Shown: positions 17,414 to 27,846, numbered from the stretch's first letter. The stretch is DNA of 64,000 nt from Prolixibacteraceae bacterium (GCA_025210775.1 JAOARB010000001.1:1-64000); one strand, 5' to 3'. Numbers and translations are program-made. The notes: generated from the sequence alone by a model not told the origin.

Positions 17414-18834
17414 TGAGAAAAACGAATATATTATCTAAGATCGATTGGGTAACCATTCTATTATATACACTTTTAATGTTGGTCGGCTGGGTTAATATTT
17501 ATGCCGCTGTATATAATGTAGAACATCATAGTATTTTTGATATCACTCAAAGATATGGAAAACAGTTGATGTGGATAGGAGCTTCTCTTGTCTTGATGTT
17601 TGTGATTATGCTGATTGATAGTCGTTTTTTTACCGCTTTCTCGTATCATATTTATGGTGTCGCCATTTTGCTACTTGTTGCGACACTGCTCTTTAGTACT
17701 TCCGTAAAAGGAGCAAAAGCTTGGATTAAGATCGGCGGTTTTGCATTGCAACCTGCTGAGATAGCTAAGTTTGCAACCAATTTGGCTTTGGCTAAACTTA
17801 TTAGTCAGTATAATTTCAAGGTAAATAACCTTACATCTTATCTTAAGATTGCACTTATTTTAGGTTTGCCAATATTGATCATCTTGTTGCAAAATGATAC
17901 GGGTTCTGCATTAGTCTTTTTTGTGTTTCTTTTGGTGTTATATAGAGAAGGATTGCCTGGTATCTTTTTGTTTATAGGATTCCTTCTAGCATTTATCTTT
18001 ATCATTACTCTTCTCTACCCTGGCGGGATTAATTTGATGATTATTGGTTCGATATATGCTGTTGTGTATTTCTTCTTTACCCGTAATGTCAAGCATGCAA
18101 TTTCTCTTCTTGTTGGTTTAACAGTCTCTTTTTTCCTTACCGATTATATGATTGAGACTTTAGGCTATGAATTGAATTTAGGTAAGATATTATTCTATAT
18201 TCTTTTGATTTATTCATTGGGCTTTACCCTAAAGAGTTTCTTCTCACGAAAGATGAATGAGTTGATTATCTACTCTAGTATAATGGGCTGTGTCCTTTTC
18301 TCTACATCTGTAGATTATGTTTTTAATGATATTTTACAAGCTCACCAAAGGGCCAGAATTGAAGAACTTTTAGGTATTCGTAATGATCCTTTAGGGGTCG
18401 GATATAATGTAAACCAATCTAAAATTGCCATTGGTTCGGGTGGTATCCTAGGTAAGGGTTTTCTTAAAGGAACCCAAACCAAGTTTAATTTTGTTCCTGA
18501 ACAGAGTACCGATTTTATCTTTTGTACTGTCGGAGAGGAGTGGGGATTTATGGGAACTTCTTTTGTGATTCTTCTTTTCCTTACACTTTTCCTTAGGCTC
18601 ATTTATCTCTCAGAGCGTCAGCGATCGGTCTTTAGTAGGGTTTATGGTTATGGCGTTGCTTGTATTTTGTTTTTCCACTTTGCTGTCAATATCGGTATGA
18701 CCATTGGTTTGGCTCCTGTGATTGGTATCCCTCTACCTTTTATTAGTTATGGTGGTTCCTCTTTGTGGTCTTTTACTATTTTACTCTCTATATTCCTTAA
18801 ATTGGATTCGAATAGGATGGATAGACTTTGGTAG
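17413..18834 (+). CDS. rodA: Peptidoglycan glycosyltransferase RodA
   Basis: RodA is the SEDS-family polymerase that partners PBP2. It is polytopic, with the conserved cytosolic motif GAKAWIKIGGFALQPAEIAK (about 97-116) and the periplasmic loop NVNQSKIAIGSGGILGKG followed by FVPEQSTDFIF, and ends with the PLPFISYGGSS signature. At 473 aa it is longer than proteobacterial RodA because of extra hydrophobic segments around residues 195-290, a feature of Bacteroidota homologues. It closes the operon. Confidence 0.93.
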   Translation: MRKTNILSKIDWVTILLYTLLMLVGWVNIYAAVYNVEHHSIFDITQRYGKQLMWIGASLVLMFVIMLIDSRFFTAFSYHIYGVAILLLVATLLFSTSVKGAKAWIKIGGFALQPAEIAKFATNLALAKLISQYNFKVNNLTSYLKIALILGLPILIILLQNDTGSALVFFVFLLVLYREGLPGIFLFIGFLLAFIFIITLLYPGGINLMIIGSIYAVVYFFFTRNVKHAISLLVGLTVSFFLTDYMIETLGYELNLGKILFYILLIYSLGFTLKSFFSRKMNELIIYSSIMGCVLFSTSVDYVFNDILQAHQRARIEELLGIRNDPLGVGYNVNQSKIAIGSGGILGKGFLKGTQTKFNFVPEQSTDFIFCTVGEEWGFMGTSFVILLFLTLFLRLIYLSERQRSVFSRVYGYGVACILFFHFAVNIGMTIGLAPVIGIPLPFISYGGSSLWSFTILLSIFLKLDSNRMDRLW

Positions 18835-19091
18835 TTTATAATAACAATATGATAATATGTAACATTTGAATTGTTTTTGTTGTTATATGACGATGAATTG
18901 TAAAGTTATATCTGTGTATTACTATCAATATGTTATAATTTGCTGGTTGTGTGTAATTTAGGTATATTTGAAATAGTTTGGAGTAGAGTTTCTTTGCTGC
19001 AAAATTAAGGTATTTAATTATTATTGAAGTATAACATCCCTTCTACAGACCTTAATTAGAGGGACAAACTTTATAAATCTTTTTTTATTTC

Positions 19092-20387
19092 ATGAAATAT
19101 CGTTCTTATACACTTTCAAATTATCAAACCTTACCTCAAATCCAAAAGTTATCTGATGAAGATAGATTCGACATCGAAGTTGTTGGACATGTGTTACCAT
19201 TTAAAACAAGTAGCTATGTTGTTGATGAATTAATCGATTGGGATAACTGGAAAAATGATCCATTTTTTATTTTGACATTTCCTCAAAAAGGAATGTTGTC
19301 AGAAGAACATTATAATAAGGTTGCTACGTTATTGAAAGAAGGAGCACCAAAGAGTGAGCTTAAAAAGGCGATTGATGAAATACGTTACGATTTAAATCCG
19401 AATCCAGCAGGTCAAGCGCATAATGTACCAGAACTAAATGGTGTAAAACTTGATGGAATGCAGCATAAGTATAGAGAGACAATGCTTTTCTTCCCATCAC
19501 AAGGTCAAACATGCCATGCTTACTGTTCTTTCTGTTTCCGTTGGTCTCAGTTTGCATTGACAAATGAGAAGTTTGCAATGAAAGAAGCAGGCTTGATGGT
19601 GGATTACTTAAGAGCACATCCAGAGATCTCTGATGTTTTGTTTACTGGTGGGGATCCATCGATAATGAAAACAAAATTCTTTTCACACTACATTAATACG
19701 CTTCTTGATGCGAAATTGCCTAACCTTAAGACGATTCGTATCGGAACTAAGGCATTAACTTTCTGGCCTTATCGTTTTACTACTGATGATGATGCACAAG
19801 AATTGTTAGATCTTTTCAAGAAGGTTACCGATAGTGGAATTAATTTGAGTATCATGTCTCACTTTAACCATTATGGTGCTCTTGGAACTAAAGCCGTACA
19901 AGATGCTATCGCAGCCATCCGTAGTACAGGTGCTCAAATTCGTTCTCAAAGTCCATTGATGAAAAACATTAATGACAATGCTGAGGTATGGGCTACAATG
20001 TGGAGAAAACAAGTGGATCTTGGTGTGATTCCTTATTATATGTTTGTTGCTCGTGATACAGGAGCACAGGACTATTTTGCTGTTACTCTAGAGAATGCTT
20101 GGAATATCTTTAAAGATGCTTACCAGTCTGTAAGTGGAGTTTGTCGTACGGTACGCGGACCAAGTATGTCATGTGATCCTGGTAAAATACAAATTGTAGG
20201 TGTTACTGAGATTCATGGAGAGAAAGTATTTGTATTGTCTTTCATTCAAGGACGTAATCCAGAGTGGGTTGGAATACCTTTCTTTGCGAAATATGACCCA
20301 AATGCAATATGGATTAATGATCTAAAACCTGCTTTAGGAGAGAAAGAATTCTTCTATGAGAAGGAACTTAGAGAGATGTATCATTAA
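19092..20387 (+). CDS. KamA-like radical SAM protein (lysine 2,3-aminomutase family)
   Basis: The radical SAM cluster motif CHAYCSFC (C140, C144, C147) ligates the 4Fe-4S cluster that cleaves SAM, followed by FTGGDPSIM, the GGDP type of SAM-binding strand. The spacing and surrounding sequence match the lysine 2,3-aminomutase/KamA/EpmB group. However, the lysine that holds PLP in true aminomutases sits in PGGGGK, and here the corresponding stretch reads SMSCDPGKIQIVG, with no glycine run. The substrate is therefore uncertain. The gene stands alone, 257 nt after rodA, and ends in a strong terminator. Confidence 0.75.
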   Translation: MKYRSYTLSNYQTLPQIQKLSDEDRFDIEVVGHVLPFKTSSYVVDELIDWDNWKNDPFFILTFPQKGMLSEEHYNKVATLLKEGAPKSELKKAIDEIRYDLNPNPAGQAHNVPELNGVKLDGMQHKYRETMLFFPSQGQTCHAYCSFCFRWSQFALTNEKFAMKEAGLMVDYLRAHPEISDVLFTGGDPSIMKTKFFSHYINTLLDAKLPNLKTIRIGTKALTFWPYRFTTDDDAQELLDLFKKVTDSGINLSIMSHFNHYGALGTKAVQDAIAAIRSTGAQIRSQSPLMKNINDNAEVWATMWRKQVDLGVIPYYMFVARDTGAQDYFAVTLENAWNIFKDAYQSVSGVCRTVRGPSMSCDPGKIQIVGVTEIHGEKVFVLSFIQGRNPEWVGIPFFAKYDPNAIWINDLKPALGEKEFFYEKELREMYH

Positions 20388-20410
20388 TCGATTCTCGATA
20401 TAGATTTTAA

Positions 20411-20447
20411 AAAAGGGTGATGTTTCTTGAACATCACCCTTTTCTGT
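20411..20447. terminator. Terminator between the KamA-like gene and its convergent neighbour
   Basis: A perfect 14-bp stem AAAAGGGTGATGTT (20411-20424) / AACATCACCCTTTT (20430-20443), loop TCTTG. The A- and T-rich ends make it usable in both directions. Confidence 0.85.
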
Positions 20448-20491
20448 TTTTAGAGCTAATGGAGGGCTTTAGGAAGGTGTTTGACTCTTTC

Positions 20492-21505
20492 TTAATGTAT
20501 AAGACGTCCGTAGATGTTAAATGAAATACCAAACTGAACAAGCATTCCTTTGATTTGATCAGAGAATTTCATGTAACCAACATTAAAACTTCCTCTTATT
20601 GCAATATCTTCAATTTCTTTTCCTCCAAAGAATTGTTTTGGTCGTAAGCATAATCTTCTTGAAAGAATATAATCTGTGTCTACTCCTGCCGAGATTTTAT
20701 ATGCTCCATGTATCTTATCCGTATTTCTTTCATCTAGAAGTTTAGATACCATTGCATAATCGTATCTTATGGATGGTGCAATTCTCCATTTATGCGTATC
20801 AAAAACGGTATAGGTAAAAGTGGCTCCAACTTCTGTTTTATCGATATCTTCTGAGATATTACTATTGAGTCGTTCAAAATCAAACTGCTTGGATTTTAAT
20901 TTCCCATAATTAAGATGAAGATAGAGACAAAAGTCTTTGTAAGATACCCCATATCCTAACTCTATGGCTGGGCAATTCTCATAATATTTTGATAGCTCAT
21001 TACCATAAATGTCGGATCTAACTCCAAGGTACATGTCTATCCCAATATTTTTTTTATTGATGATATAATTGGGCTTACTTCTCTCTCTAAGGATTTCTTT
21101 ATCCAATTGGATCAACTTCTTTTTTGATGCCTCTACAGACTTTAGCGAAACAAGCTGTTCTACGCTTCTGTTGAGCTCTTCGGTGTAGTTGGAGAATATT
21201 TTCTCGATCTCTTCATATTTACTACAATTATTTATCTCTCTCTCAGATTTAATTTTTATCAGCTCAATCTGGTTTTTAATTAATTGTTGAAATAGAATAG
21301 ATTCATGATTTTTAAGATTTGTTTCTCCGTCGTATTTGATCTCTACATTATATTTCGATACAATGGTGTCATTGTATTGTTCACTTACGGGTGATAGGGA
21401 GAGATGATAATCTATCTTTTTTTTTATGTAATTACTTTGAGCTTTTGTCGTTTCTATCTGAAAAATAGAGAACAGTAGAAGCAAAATTCCAATCTTTTCT
21501 TTCAT
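20492..21505 (-). CDS. Exported protein with coiled coil and beta-barrel-like C-terminus, function unknown
   Basis: I do not recognise a family. A signal peptide is visible (residues 1-22, IETTKA before Q23). Residues about 70-150 are charged and heptad-like (IKIKSEREINN, then EELNRSVEQLVSLKSVEASKKKLIQLDKE), which suggests a coiled coil. From about 155 to the end alternating strands appear (YLGVRSDIYGNE, ELGYGVSYKDFCLYLHLNYG, KISAGVDTDYILSRR) ending in VQFGISFNIYGRLIH, consistent with a small outer-membrane barrel. It is divergent from the TonB-C gene across a 230-nt AT-rich gap and convergent with the KamA-like gene. Confidence 0.6.
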   Translation of the reverse strand: MKEKIGILLLLFSIFQIETTKAQSNYIKKKIDYHLSLSPVSEQYNDTIVSKYNVEIKYDGETNLKNHESILFQQLIKNQIELIKIKSEREINNCSKYEEIEKIFSNYTEELNRSVEQLVSLKSVEASKKKLIQLDKEILRERSKPNYIINKKNIGIDMYLGVRSDIYGNELSKYYENCPAIELGYGVSYKDFCLYLHLNYGKLKSKQFDFERLNSNISEDIDKTEVGATFTYTVFDTHKWRIAPSIRYDYAMVSKLLDERNTDKIHGAYKISAGVDTDYILSRRLCLRPKQFFGGKEIEDIAIRGSFNVGYMKFSDQIKGMLVQFGISFNIYGRLIH

Positions 21506-21636
21506 CCTTTTGTAATTGTTCTAAATAGTGGTGTTGTTGTTTAATAATCAATAATGATATCAATAATAAGTTAATAAAGCAATAATTTTTAGATAGATAT
21601 TACTTGTATTATGTTACAAAAGTATGAAAAAACACC

Positions 21637-21644
21637 TATATTTG
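21637..21644 (+). promoter_or_regulatory. -7 box for the TonB-C/MORN-like gene
   Basis: TATATTTG matches TAnnTTTG; GTTAC lies around the -33 position (21613-21617). The start codon is about 95 nt downstream. Confidence 0.45.
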
Positions 21645-21739
21645 AGAACCAAAGAATAGCCTGTTATTATTATTAGCTATACATAAGATAATATAAGCTA
21701 TTTGATGTGTACTTCAAAATGTCTGTTAAATAACGTATA

Positions 21740-22687
21740 ATGAAGAAGTTTTTACCTTTAGTAATTTTCCTTATTTCAGTAGTTGGAAGTGTGAATGCCT
21801 CCACACCGTCAACTCAGATCTATTATTACAATAAGAAGAATAAGGAAGTTCGTAGAAAGAGAGCTAATCATTACTATCGAGTGGAGAGAAAAGACTCTAC
21901 TGGAGTATATGAGTTGAAAAGCTTTACTATGGGAGGTATTCTCAAATGGGAATGTACTTGTGTCGTTGATAACGAAAGTGATATTCGATGGGGAAAGTTT
22001 AATAAAAAATCGAAAGATATTATTAAACAGAAGATACCTCTAGGACTTTCGTTGCAGGGAAAGTATAAACAATACTTCCAGAATGGGGATGTGGTATGTG
22101 AGAAAGAGTACGATAACGATTTAGAGATGTCATTCCGTAAATTTTACGTTAATGGACAGGTTATGATCGAAAAGCTCTATGCCGATGGTTTTATCAAATC
22201 TTATAAGGTGTTTTATCCGAATTTGGTTCCAAAACTGTTTAGATTGTATGAGAATGGACGAGAAATAAGTTTTTATTCTTATTACGAGAATGGAAAGGTT
22301 CGAATCCATAGAGAGTATAATAATGGCGCAATCTCACTATATTCTGAATATGATGAAACTGGAAAGGTCTTAAAACAAGTGGACAGCTTGCCAAAGTATA
22401 TCAATGGTACTATTGCTGATGCCCATCGTTTTATTTCACGTTCTATTGAGTATCCTGAAGATGCTCAAAGTAATCGTATTTCAGGTGATGTTGTTGTGAT
22501 TGCTGACATTGATAAATTTGGAAAAGTAGTCGGAACTCGTGTGGTTAAGAGTGTTTTCCCTTCTATCGATGAAGAAGCTTGTAGAGTGGTTAAACTGCTT
22601 AAGTTTACCCCTGCCTCTTCTAACAACCAACATGTAGATTCAGAACTTCGTTTCTTGATTCGATTTAAATTGAATCATAACATTTAA
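21740..22687 (+). CDS. Exported protein with MORN-like repeats and TonB C-terminal domain
   Basis: After a signal peptide (about 1-20, GSVNASTP) the middle (about 90-210) contains repeated units of the type YxNGxVxxEKxY (YFQNGDVVCEKEYDND, FYVNGQVMIEKLYADG, YYENGKVRIHREYNNG), resembling MORN/toxin-antitoxin YwqK-type repeats. The last 90 residues match a TonB C-terminal domain (IEYPEDAQSNRISGDVVV, then VVKSVFPSIDEEACRVVKLLKFTPA). No N-terminal transmembrane anchor like that of true TonB is visible apart from the signal sequence, so it is probably a periplasmic protein that borrows the TonB-C fold. A biochemical role is not known. Confidence 0.7.
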   Translation: MKKFLPLVIFLISVVGSVNASTPSTQIYYYNKKNKEVRRKRANHYYRVERKDSTGVYELKSFTMGGILKWECTCVVDNESDIRWGKFNKKSKDIIKQKIPLGLSLQGKYKQYFQNGDVVCEKEYDNDLEMSFRKFYVNGQVMIEKLYADGFIKSYKVFYPNLVPKLFRLYENGREISFYSYYENGKVRIHREYNNGAISLYSEYDETGKVLKQVDSLPKYINGTIADAHRFISRSIEYPEDAQSNRISGDVVVIADIDKFGKVVGTRVVKSVFPSIDEEACRVVKLLKFTPASSNNQHVDSELRFLIRFKLNHNI

Positions 22688-22710
22688 TTGTTGTATCAAT
22701 TAAATTGTTT

Positions 22711-22748
22711 AAAGGAGATAGACCCTTGGTGGCTTATCTCCTTTATTA
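22711..22748. terminator. Bidirectional terminator between the TonB-C gene and the DMT transporter
   Basis: AAAGGAGATA (22711-22720) pairs with TATCTCCTTT (22735-22744). The stem lies between convergent genes with weak T tracts on both sides. Confidence 0.6.
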
Positions 22749-22750
22749 TT

Positions 22751-23674
22751 TTATGCCTTCTGCACCTTTTGTTGCTTCCTTCTTTTATGCTCTCTGTTTT
22801 CAATATAAGACATATGTAGTAGGCCTAAAAGTGTCACCACTCCTCCAATCACTTGATATAACTTGGGTAGCTCTCCCCAATAGAGATAGGTGCATAATAT
22901 TAATACCAACCCTTTTGAACTTTGCACTACAGTTGCTCTTGAGGCCTCTATATATTTCAAACTATAGTAAACTAAGTTGATCGCAATAACGGGTCCTATA
23001 ATTGCTCCTATAACGATATTGGTCATTGCTGCTTGTGGAACCTTTAGCGTTGCATCGGTAAGTACTAAGGCTGAAATGGCATATATAAAAAGTGCAATGG
23101 CCCTATTGGTGTTTAATAGAAAAGGAGGAATCTTTTGTATCTTATGTTTGATGATGATTGTTGCTATTGCAGCAGTAAGACAGTTGATGATGATTAGAAT
23201 GGTTCCACCATTCATAAAGTCTACCCATGAAGCTTCTTCTGGAAAAGAGGTGATGATAATTCCAATAAATGCAGCTGTAAGTCCAATGTATTCTAGTGGG
23301 TGTATTTGCTCTTTAAGAACGGTTATACCTAGTATGGTAGTGAAGATAGGGAATAGGTTCCCTAACATTCCTGTAACGGCTGTATTGGGAATAAAATGGA
23401 TTGCACTAAAAAAAGATACAGTGATAATTATCTCAAGGAATCCGAGTAGAAGCAGTGTCTTATAGTGGTGCTTTATTGTGGTGGTTATCTCTTTTACTTT
23501 CTTGGTCGCAAAAAGAAGAGTACTATTAATAATAAATGATATCCCAAACCAATAGAAACAGAATTGAGGAATGGTTGATAATTCCATAGCCTTCTTAGAG
23601 AAGATATAGATATGGCAAAAGAAGATGGTTGCCAAAATAGACAGAATATATCCTTTTGATCTGTTTGAATGCAT
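22751..23674 (-). CDS. EamA/DMT-family transporter
   Basis: This is an inner-membrane protein of about ten hydrophobic segments with the internal duplication typical of EamA (first half about 5-140, second half about 150-300; each half ends in the pattern LG...EQIHPLEYIGLTAAFIGI or WGELPKLYQVIGGVVTLLG). Drug/metabolite transporters move amino acids, nucleotides or drugs; the substrate here is unknown. I place the start at 23674 (MHSNRSKGY). An in-frame ATG further upstream (23707) would put its codons inside the pgi terminator hairpin and is unlikely. Confidence 0.8.
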   Translation of the reverse strand: MHSNRSKGYILSILATIFFCHIYIFSKKAMELSTIPQFCFYWFGISFIINSTLLFATKKVKEITTTIKHHYKTLLLLGFLEIIITVSFFSAIHFIPNTAVTGMLGNLFPIFTTILGITVLKEQIHPLEYIGLTAAFIGIIITSFPEEASWVDFMNGGTILIIINCLTAAIATIIIKHKIQKIPPFLLNTNRAIALFIYAISALVLTDATLKVPQAAMTNIVIGAIIGPVIAINLVYYSLKYIEASRATVVQSSKGLVLILCTYLYWGELPKLYQVIGGVVTLLGLLHMSYIENREHKRRKQQKVQKA

Positions 23675-23683
23675 ATTTACGAT

Positions 23684-23717
23684 AAAAAAAAGGCCACATT
23701 GAATCAATGTGGCCTTT
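23684..23717 (-). terminator. Terminator after pgi
   Basis: A perfect 14-bp stem AAAGGCCACATTGA (23689-23702) / TCAATGTGGCCTTT (23704-23717), single-base loop region, with a T7 tract when read on the minus strand. Confidence 0.85.
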
Positions 23718-23734
23718 AGTCCAAATTGAATTGG

Positions 23735-25081
23735 TTATTTTAATTTCTCTTTAATCTTTTTTGTTTCTTCTTCGAAACCTGGTTTCTCAAGAAGAGCAAA
23801 CATGTTCTTTTTGTAAGCTTCTACACCTGGTTGGTTAAAAGGATTCACTTCTAACATATAACCACTGATACCACAAGCTTTTTCAAAGAAATAGATCAAC
23901 TGTCCTAAATAGTACTCGCTAATTTGTGGTACTTCAACGTGAATATTTGGTACACCACCATCAACGTGAGCAAGAGCAGTTCCTAGTTCAGCCATCTTAT
24001 TAACTTCATCAACACGCTTACCAGCAAGGAAGTTCAAGTTGTCAAGATTCGCTTCATCATTAGGTACAACAACAGTGTTGTCTACATTCTTAATTGAAAG
24101 AACTGTTTCAAAAAGAGTTCTTTCACCTTCTTGAATATATTGACCCATTGAGTGTAGATCAGAAGAGAAGTCTACGCTTGAAGGGTAAATTCCTTTTCCT
24201 TCTTTTCCTTCACTCTCACCGTAAAGTTGTTTCCACCATTCAGCAAAATAGTGAAGTTTAGGGTTGTAGTTTACAAGGATTTCTATTTTCTTACCATCTT
24301 TGTAAAGTTCGTTTCTTACTGCAGCATATTGAGCAGCAATATTGTCTTCGAATTTTACTTCAGGAGACGTTTGAGCTTCCATATCCTTTGCTCCTTGGAT
24401 CAATTGACGGATATCAAAACCTGCACATGCAATAGCAATAAGTCCTACTGGAGTAAGAACAGAGAAACGTCCTCCAACATCATCAGGGATAACAAATGTT
24501 TTGTATCCTTCTTCTGTTGCCAATTGGCGAAGAGCTCCTTTTGAAGCATCTGTTACGGCAATGATACGATTTCCTGCTTCGTCTTTTCCATATTTCTCTT
24601 CGATATCTTTCTTAAGAACACGGAAAGCCAATGCAGGCTCAGTAGTAGTACCAGACTTAGAGATGATAACAATACCATACTCTTTGCCTTGTAGTAGCTG
24701 ACGAAGTTCAGCTAAATAATCCTCACTGATGTTTTGTCCAGCAAAAATTACGTGAGGAGCATCTCCTTTAACGAAGTTAGAGAAGTTGCTTGATAGTGCA
24801 TCGATAACAGCTTTTGCTCCTAAGTATGATCCACCAATACCAACAACAACAAGAATGTCTAGCTTTTTAGCTAAAAGTTTTTTTGCTGTGTTTTCAACAT
24901 CTACAATGTGCTCTTCAGAAATGCTTGAAGGAAGGTTTACCCATCCTAGGAAGTCATTTCCACGAAGTGTTTTTTCGTGTAATGCTAAATTATATTTTTC
25001 CGCTTGAGTTTTGTAGCTATCTACAGACTCTTGGCTAATAAACCCAAGAGCGCGATTAAAATTAAGCGCGATATTTTCCAT
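23735..25081 (-). CDS. pgi: Glucose-6-phosphate isomerase
   Basis: PGI interconverts glucose-6-phosphate and fructose-6-phosphate in glycolysis and gluconeogenesis. The sugar-isomerase signatures are clear: [36 protein letters not shown] and [12 protein letters not shown]. The protein is 448 aa, the short form found in Bacteroidota and Firmicutes. It is the last gene of lysS-gpsA-pgi, 25 nt after gpsA, a conserved order in the phylum. Confidence 0.94.
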   Translation of the reverse strand: MENIALNFNRALGFISQESVDSYKTQAEKYNLALHEKTLRGNDFLGWVNLPSSISEEHIVDVENTAKKLLAKKLDILVVVGIGGSYLGAKAVIDALSSNFSNFVKGDAPHVIFAGQNISEDYLAELRQLLQGKEYGIVIISKSGTTTEPALAFRVLKKDIEEKYGKDEAGNRIIAVTDASKGALRQLATEEGYKTFVIPDDVGGRFSVLTPVGLIAIACAGFDIRQLIQGAKDMEAQTSPEVKFEDNIAAQYAAVRNELYKDGKKIEILVNYNPKLHYFAEWWKQLYGESEGKEGKGIYPSSVDFSSDLHSMGQYIQEGERTLFETVLSIKNVDNTVVVPNDEANLDNLNFLAGKRVDEVNKMAELGTALAHVDGGVPNIHVEVPQISEYYLGQLIYFFEKACGISGYMLEVNPFNQPGVEAYKKNMFALLEKPGFEEETKKIKEKLK

Positions 25082-25106
25082 CTTTATTTCGTTTTTGTAT
25101 AATTCT

Positions 25107-26111
25107 CTATCTAAGATGTTCAGTCAATAGTCGAAGTTCAATAGAAGGCGAAATATTTTCATAAAGAATATTGTATACAGCATCAGTAATAGGCATGTTT
25201 ACATTGTATCTTTCGTTAATCTCTTTGATACATTTAACTGCGTAATAACCTTCTGCAACCATATGCATTTCCAACATTGCTGATCTTGTTGAATATCCTT
25301 TTCCAATCATCATTCCGAAAGTTCTGTTTCTTGAGAACTGAGAATAACCAGTAACTAGCAAGTCACCTAAATAGGCACTTGATTTAATGTCACGTGTGAT
25401 TGGATGTACCGTATCCACAAAACGTTTTATCTCTTGAATTCCATTGGAAATCAATACTGCTTGGAAATTATCACCATAGCGCAATCCATGAGCAATACCT
25501 GAAGCTAGTGAGATAATATTTTTTATTACAGAAGAGTATTCTGTACCATAAATATCCTCACTGATATGAGTACGAATAAATGGACACTCTAGGTTAAATG
25601 CAAATTGTCTTGCTTTTTTGATGTCAGGACATGCAATAGTTAAGTAGGATAGAAGCTCTCTTGCCACTTCCTCTGCATGACATGGTCCTGCAATAACACC
25701 AATAGATTCAAAAGGAACATTAAATCTTTCGTGAAAGAATTCTCCAACAATACTGTTGTCATCAGGTACAATACCCTTAATGGCAGATACAACAAATTTG
25801 TTTGAGATATCTACCTTAAGATCTTTGACTGCATCTTTTAGGAATGCTGAAGGCACCACAAAGATCAAGATGTCCGAATTTTCCGCAATCTTATTGATAT
25901 CACTATAGAAATTGATCCTATCAGTATCAAATTCTACAGCGCGCAAGTATTTGGGGTTATGCTTATATTTTTTGAAAAGCTTAATGTTATCTTCTGATCT
26001 AAAATACCAGTTAAACTCCTCTACATTATGCATAAGCATCTTAGCGAGAGCTGTTGCCCAACTCCCGCTACCAATAACTGCAATTCTCTGTTTATTTATA
26101 TTTTCAGCCAT
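25107..26111 (-). CDS. gpsA: NAD(P)-dependent glycerol-3-phosphate dehydrogenase
   Basis: GpsA reduces dihydroxyacetone phosphate to sn-glycerol-3-phosphate for phospholipid synthesis. The Rossmann motif is [15 protein letters not shown] (about 12-26), followed by [19 protein letters not shown] and the substrate-domain stretch [21 protein letters not shown]. At 334 aa it is full length. It lies 13 nt downstream of lysS and 25 nt upstream of pgi, all on the minus strand. Confidence 0.93.
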   Translation of the reverse strand: MAENINKQRIAVIGSGSWATALAKMLMHNVEEFNWYFRSEDNIKLFKKYKHNPKYLRAVEFDTDRINFYSDINKIAENSDILIFVVPSAFLKDAVKDLKVDISNKFVVSAIKGIVPDDNSIVGEFFHERFNVPFESIGVIAGPCHAEEVARELLSYLTIACPDIKKARQFAFNLECPFIRTHISEDIYGTEYSSVIKNIISLASGIAHGLRYGDNFQAVLISNGIQEIKRFVDTVHPITRDIKSSAYLGDLLVTGYSQFSRNRTFGMMIGKGYSTRSAMLEMHMVAEGYYAVKCIKEINERYNVNMPITDAVYNILYENISPSIELRLLTEHLR

Positions 26112-26124
26112 TTAGCTTATAAAC

Positions 26125-27846
26125 TTAGTTGAACCAGCTCTTCACCTCCTCAGCGGATGGATTTTTAAGACCTAGCTTATTCTTTTTATTGAAACCACAT
26201 AGATCATTAAACAGTTTACCTGGTTTTGATTCTAATACTTGAGATACTTTCTGGAATCCCATTTTTCTTAGAACCTCAATCCATTCAGGGACAATACCAA
26301 TTTCCTCGAATTTACTGTCTGGATCTACTGTTGCTTTCTTCTCTGGTTTCATTTGAGGGAAGAAAAGAACATCTTGAATAGATGGTGAGTTGGTCATCAA
26401 CATAGTTAGACGATCAATACCGATACCCATTCCTGATGTTGGAGGCATACCATATTCTAAGGCTCTAACGAAATCCATGTCAATAAACATTGCTTCGTCA
26501 TCTCCTTTTTCTGATAATTTAAGCTGATCTTGGAAACGCTCTAACTGATCGATAGGATCGTTAAGCTCAGAGTATGCATTACATAGCTCTTTACCATTTA
26601 CCATCAACTCAAATCTTTCTGTTAAGTTAGGATCTTCACGGTGTTTCTTACAAAGAGGAGACATCTCTACAGGGTAATCTGTAATAAATGTAGGTTGGAT
26701 ATAATTTCCTTCACATTTCTCTCCGAAGATTTCATCGATAAGTTTTCCTTTACCCATACTTGGGTCTACTTCAATATCTAGTTGTTTACAAACATCCACC
26801 AATTGAGCTTCGTCCATACCGTTAATATCTATACCAGTATGTTCTTTGATTGCATCAATCATTGTGATACGTTTGAAAGGACGTTTAAAGTCGATCTCTT
26901 TATCTCCTACTTGAACCTTAGTTGTTCCGTGTAGATCTAATGCGATTCTCTCAATCATCTCTTCTGTGAAGTCCATCATCCAGTTGTAGTCTTTATAGGC
27001 TACATAGATCTCCATCACAGTAAATTCAGGATTGTGAGTACGGTCCATTCCTTCGTTACGGAAGTCTTTAGCAAATTCATAAACGCCATCAAATCCACCA
27101 ACGATCAATCGTTTTAGGTATAGCTCATTAGCAATACGCATATACAATGGCATGTTTAGTGCATTGTGGTGTGTGATAAATGGACGTGCTGAAGCTCCTC
27201 CTGGAATTGGTTGTAGAATAGGAGTTTCTACTTCTAGATAACCTGCATCATTGAACATGTTTCTCATCGTGTTGATGATTTTTGTTCTTTTGACGAAAGT
27301 ATCTTTTACTTGAGGGTTGACAATCAAATCAACATAACGTTGACGGTAACGCATTTCAGCATCAGTAAAAGCATCAAATGTTTTACCATCTTTTTCTTTT
27401 ACGATAGGTAATGGTCGTAATGACTTACTAAGAACGACAAGTTCTTTAGCGTGGATTGATATCTCTCCAACTTGAGTTACGAAAGCAAAACCTTTAATAC
27501 CAACAATATCTCCAATATCTAAAAGTTTCTTGAAAACATCATTATAAAGAGTCTTGTCTTCTCCTGGACAAATCTCGTCACGATTCACATATAATTGAAT
27601 TCTTCCTTCATGATCTTGAATCTCCGCAAAAGAGGCCTTCCCCATGATGCGTCGACTCATGATACGACCTGCCACAATTACTTCTTGGTAATTGTTCTTC
27701 TCTTGATCAAAATTTTTCTTGATCTCAGTACTAGTCGCATTTATTTTGAATTCTTCTGCTGGGTATGCTTCGATACCTAAATCTCTTAACTTCTGAAGAG
27801 AATTTCTTCTGATTATCTCTTGTTCGCTTAGCTCTATTTTGCTCAT
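26125..27846 (-). CDS. lysS: Lysyl-tRNA synthetase, class II
   Basis: The N-terminal OB-fold anticodon domain (about 55-160; [21 protein letters not shown]) is followed by the class II catalytic core with motif 2 [15 protein letters not shown] (about 260-274) and motif 3 [12 protein letters not shown] (about 470-481). It is 573 aa. The roughly 70-residue extension after motif 3 ([21 protein letters not shown] and following, predicted helical) is also seen in other Bacteroidota LysS. It is the first gene of the lysS-gpsA-pgi operon. Confidence 0.95.
   Translation of the reverse strand: MSKIELSEQEIIRRNSLQKLRDLGIEAYPAEEFKINATSTEIKKNFDQEKNNYQEVIVAGRIMSRRIMGKASFAEIQDHEGRIQLYVNRDEICPGEDKTLYNDVFKKLLDIGDIVGIKGFAFVTQVGEISIHAKELVVLSKSLRPLPIVKEKDGKTFDAFTDAEMRYRQRYVDLIVNPQVKDTFVKRTKIINTMRNMFNDAGYLEVETPILQPIPGGASARPFITHHNALNMPLYMRIANELYLKRLIVGGFDGVYEFAKDFRNEGMDRTHNPEFTVMEIYVAYKDYNWMMDFTEEMIERIALDLHGTTKVQVGDKEIDFKRPFKRITMIDAIKEHTGIDINGMDEAQLVDVCKQLDIEVDPSMGKGKLIDEIFGEKCEGNYIQPTFITDYPVEMSPLCKKHREDPNLTERFELMVNGKELCNAYSELNDPIDQLERFQDQLKLSEKGDDEAMFIDMDFVRALEYGMPPTSGMGIGIDRLTMLMTNSPSIQDVLFFPQMKPEKKATVDPDSKFEEIGIVPEWIEVLRKMGFQKVSQVLESKPGKLFNDLCGFNKKNKLGLKNPSAEEVKSWFN

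Noticed and set aside
22977-23465. 162-codon plus-strand frame with hydrophobic character
   Set aside because: It is the mirror of the DMT transporter on the minus strand; the minus-strand protein has clear EamA duplication and the shadow has no family features.
23675-23707. Upstream ATG for the DMT transporter
   Set aside because: Its codons would lie in the pgi terminator stem and T tract, and the internal ATG 23674 gives a normal EamA N-terminus.
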